Assembly (NCBI GenBank): GCA_023387775.1
Contig: JAEWHN010000025.1
Location: forward strand, 1 to 5,491
DNA length: 5,491 bases
DNA from: Pseudomonadota bacterium
GTDB lineage: Bacteria > Pseudomonadota > Alphaproteobacteria > Rhizobiales > Rhizobiaceae
Direction: 5' to 3'
In this document: piece after piece, positions 5,196-5,491 of the stretch
Numbering within the stretch: position 1 is the stretch's first letter
Layout of the letters: every line of letters begins with the position of its first letter
The notes under the pieces: generated by a model
Told to the model about the DNA's origin: nothing
The model's database searches: none
What the model saw: only the letters and a program-made list of their open reading frames with translations
Translations under genes and position numbers: made by a program

Positions 5196-5491
5196 TCAGT
5201 TGCCCGCAAGCGTCATCCCTTCAATGAGCAATGTCGGCGCGGCGGTCCCGAAATTGCGGTCAAGATCGTCGGCGGGGATCATGTTGAGGAACATGTCCTT
5301 GAGGTTGGAGGCGATGGTAACTTCCGCCACCGGATAGGCAAGCTCGCCATTCTCGATCCAGAAACCGGAAGCGCCGCGGCTGTACTCGCCGGTGACCATG
5401 TTGACGCCCTGTCCGAAGACTTCCGTGACATAGAACCCGCTCTTGAGCGAGCGGATCAGGTCCTCGGGCGAGCGCTCGCCCGGCTCGATGG
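5196..5491 (-). CDS. pmbA: PmbA/TldE, TldD/PmbA-family metalloprotease subunit, C-terminal part; start lies beyond the window
   Basis: The last 97 residues of a TldD/PmbA-family protein are visible; the frame stays open to the window edge, so the ATG at 5399 is internal. The tail has FYVTEVFGQGVN (19-30), TGEYSRGASGFWIENGE (33-49), YPVAEVTIASNLKDMF (52-67) and the closing LIEGMTLAGN (88-97). This C-terminal pattern, with GQGVN and an end close to MTIAG, fits PmbA/TldE rather than its partner TldD. In E. coli, TldD and TldE form a hetero-oligomeric cytoplasmic protease that cleaves unfolded peptides and helps mature microcin B17; TldD carries the metal-binding HExxxH site. Family members are about 440-450 residues, so roughly three quarters of the gene is outside. 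The gene is followed after 10 bases by the CysQ-like phosphatase, suggesting co-transcription. Confidence 0.93.
   Translation of the reverse strand, partial: IEPGERSPEDLIRSLKSGFYVTEVFGQGVNMVTGEYSRGASGFWIENGELAYPVAEVTIASNLKDMFLNMIPADDLDRNFGTAAPTLLIEGMTLAGN

Noticed and set aside
4361..5227. A 288-codon + strand open frame opposite the CysQ-like gene
   Set aside because: It has the same antisense codon register as the phosphatase gene, with no recognisable domain; it is a composition artefact.

Overview
This GC-rich window carries an ordinary but well-defined stretch of alphaproteobacterial chromosome. The protein families and their order suggest a member of the Hyphomicrobiales (Rhizobiales), perhaps near the Phyllobacteriaceae or Rhizobiaceae. 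The clues are small proteins of the DUF2093 and DUF4170 families, a DUF374 acyltransferase next to waaA and lpxK, and a PmbA/TldE gene followed by an inositol-monophosphatase-family gene. The lineage is an inference from family content and remembered gene order, not from a search.

Layout. On the + strand, positions 1-627 hold the 3' two thirds or so of a GT4-type glycosyltransferase gene that begins outside the window. It is followed by a short DUF2093 gene (682-918). A 46-base convergent gap containing a small hairpin (940-955) separates these from a long minus-strand run. Read in transcription order, from high to low coordinates, that run is: the 3' end of pmbA/tldE (5491-5196, cut by the window edge), a CysQ-like phosphatase (5185-4409), a 75-base AT-richer gap with a palindrome and a good ribosome binding site, DUF4170 (4333-4079), a DUF374 acyltransferase (4079-3291), waaA/kdtA (3294-1984) and lpxK (1981-965).

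How the genes work together. LpxK adds the 4'-phosphate that completes the tetraacylated lipid A precursor, and WaaA adds Kdo to it. The DUF374 protein belongs to a family that includes a known late lipid A acyltransferase (LpxJ), so it may acylate the same molecule. The last four minus-strand genes are joined by a 1-base overlap (TGATG), a 4-base overlap (ATGA) and a 2-base gap. They are almost certainly one transcript with translational coupling, forming a lipid A/Kdo module with an uncharacterised small protein (DUF4170) at its head. PmbA and the phosphatase lie 10 bases apart upstream and may be co-transcribed with the module, although the 75-base gap may hold a separate promoter.

I found no mobile element, CRISPR array, tRNA or rRNA gene, and no convincing new defence or biosynthetic system. 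The least understood items are the DUF4170 protein, the exact substrate of the DUF374 protein, and short palindromes in the non-coding gaps. Very long open frames opposite waaA, lpxK, the acyltransferase and the phosphatase are codon-register artefacts of GC-rich coding sequence.
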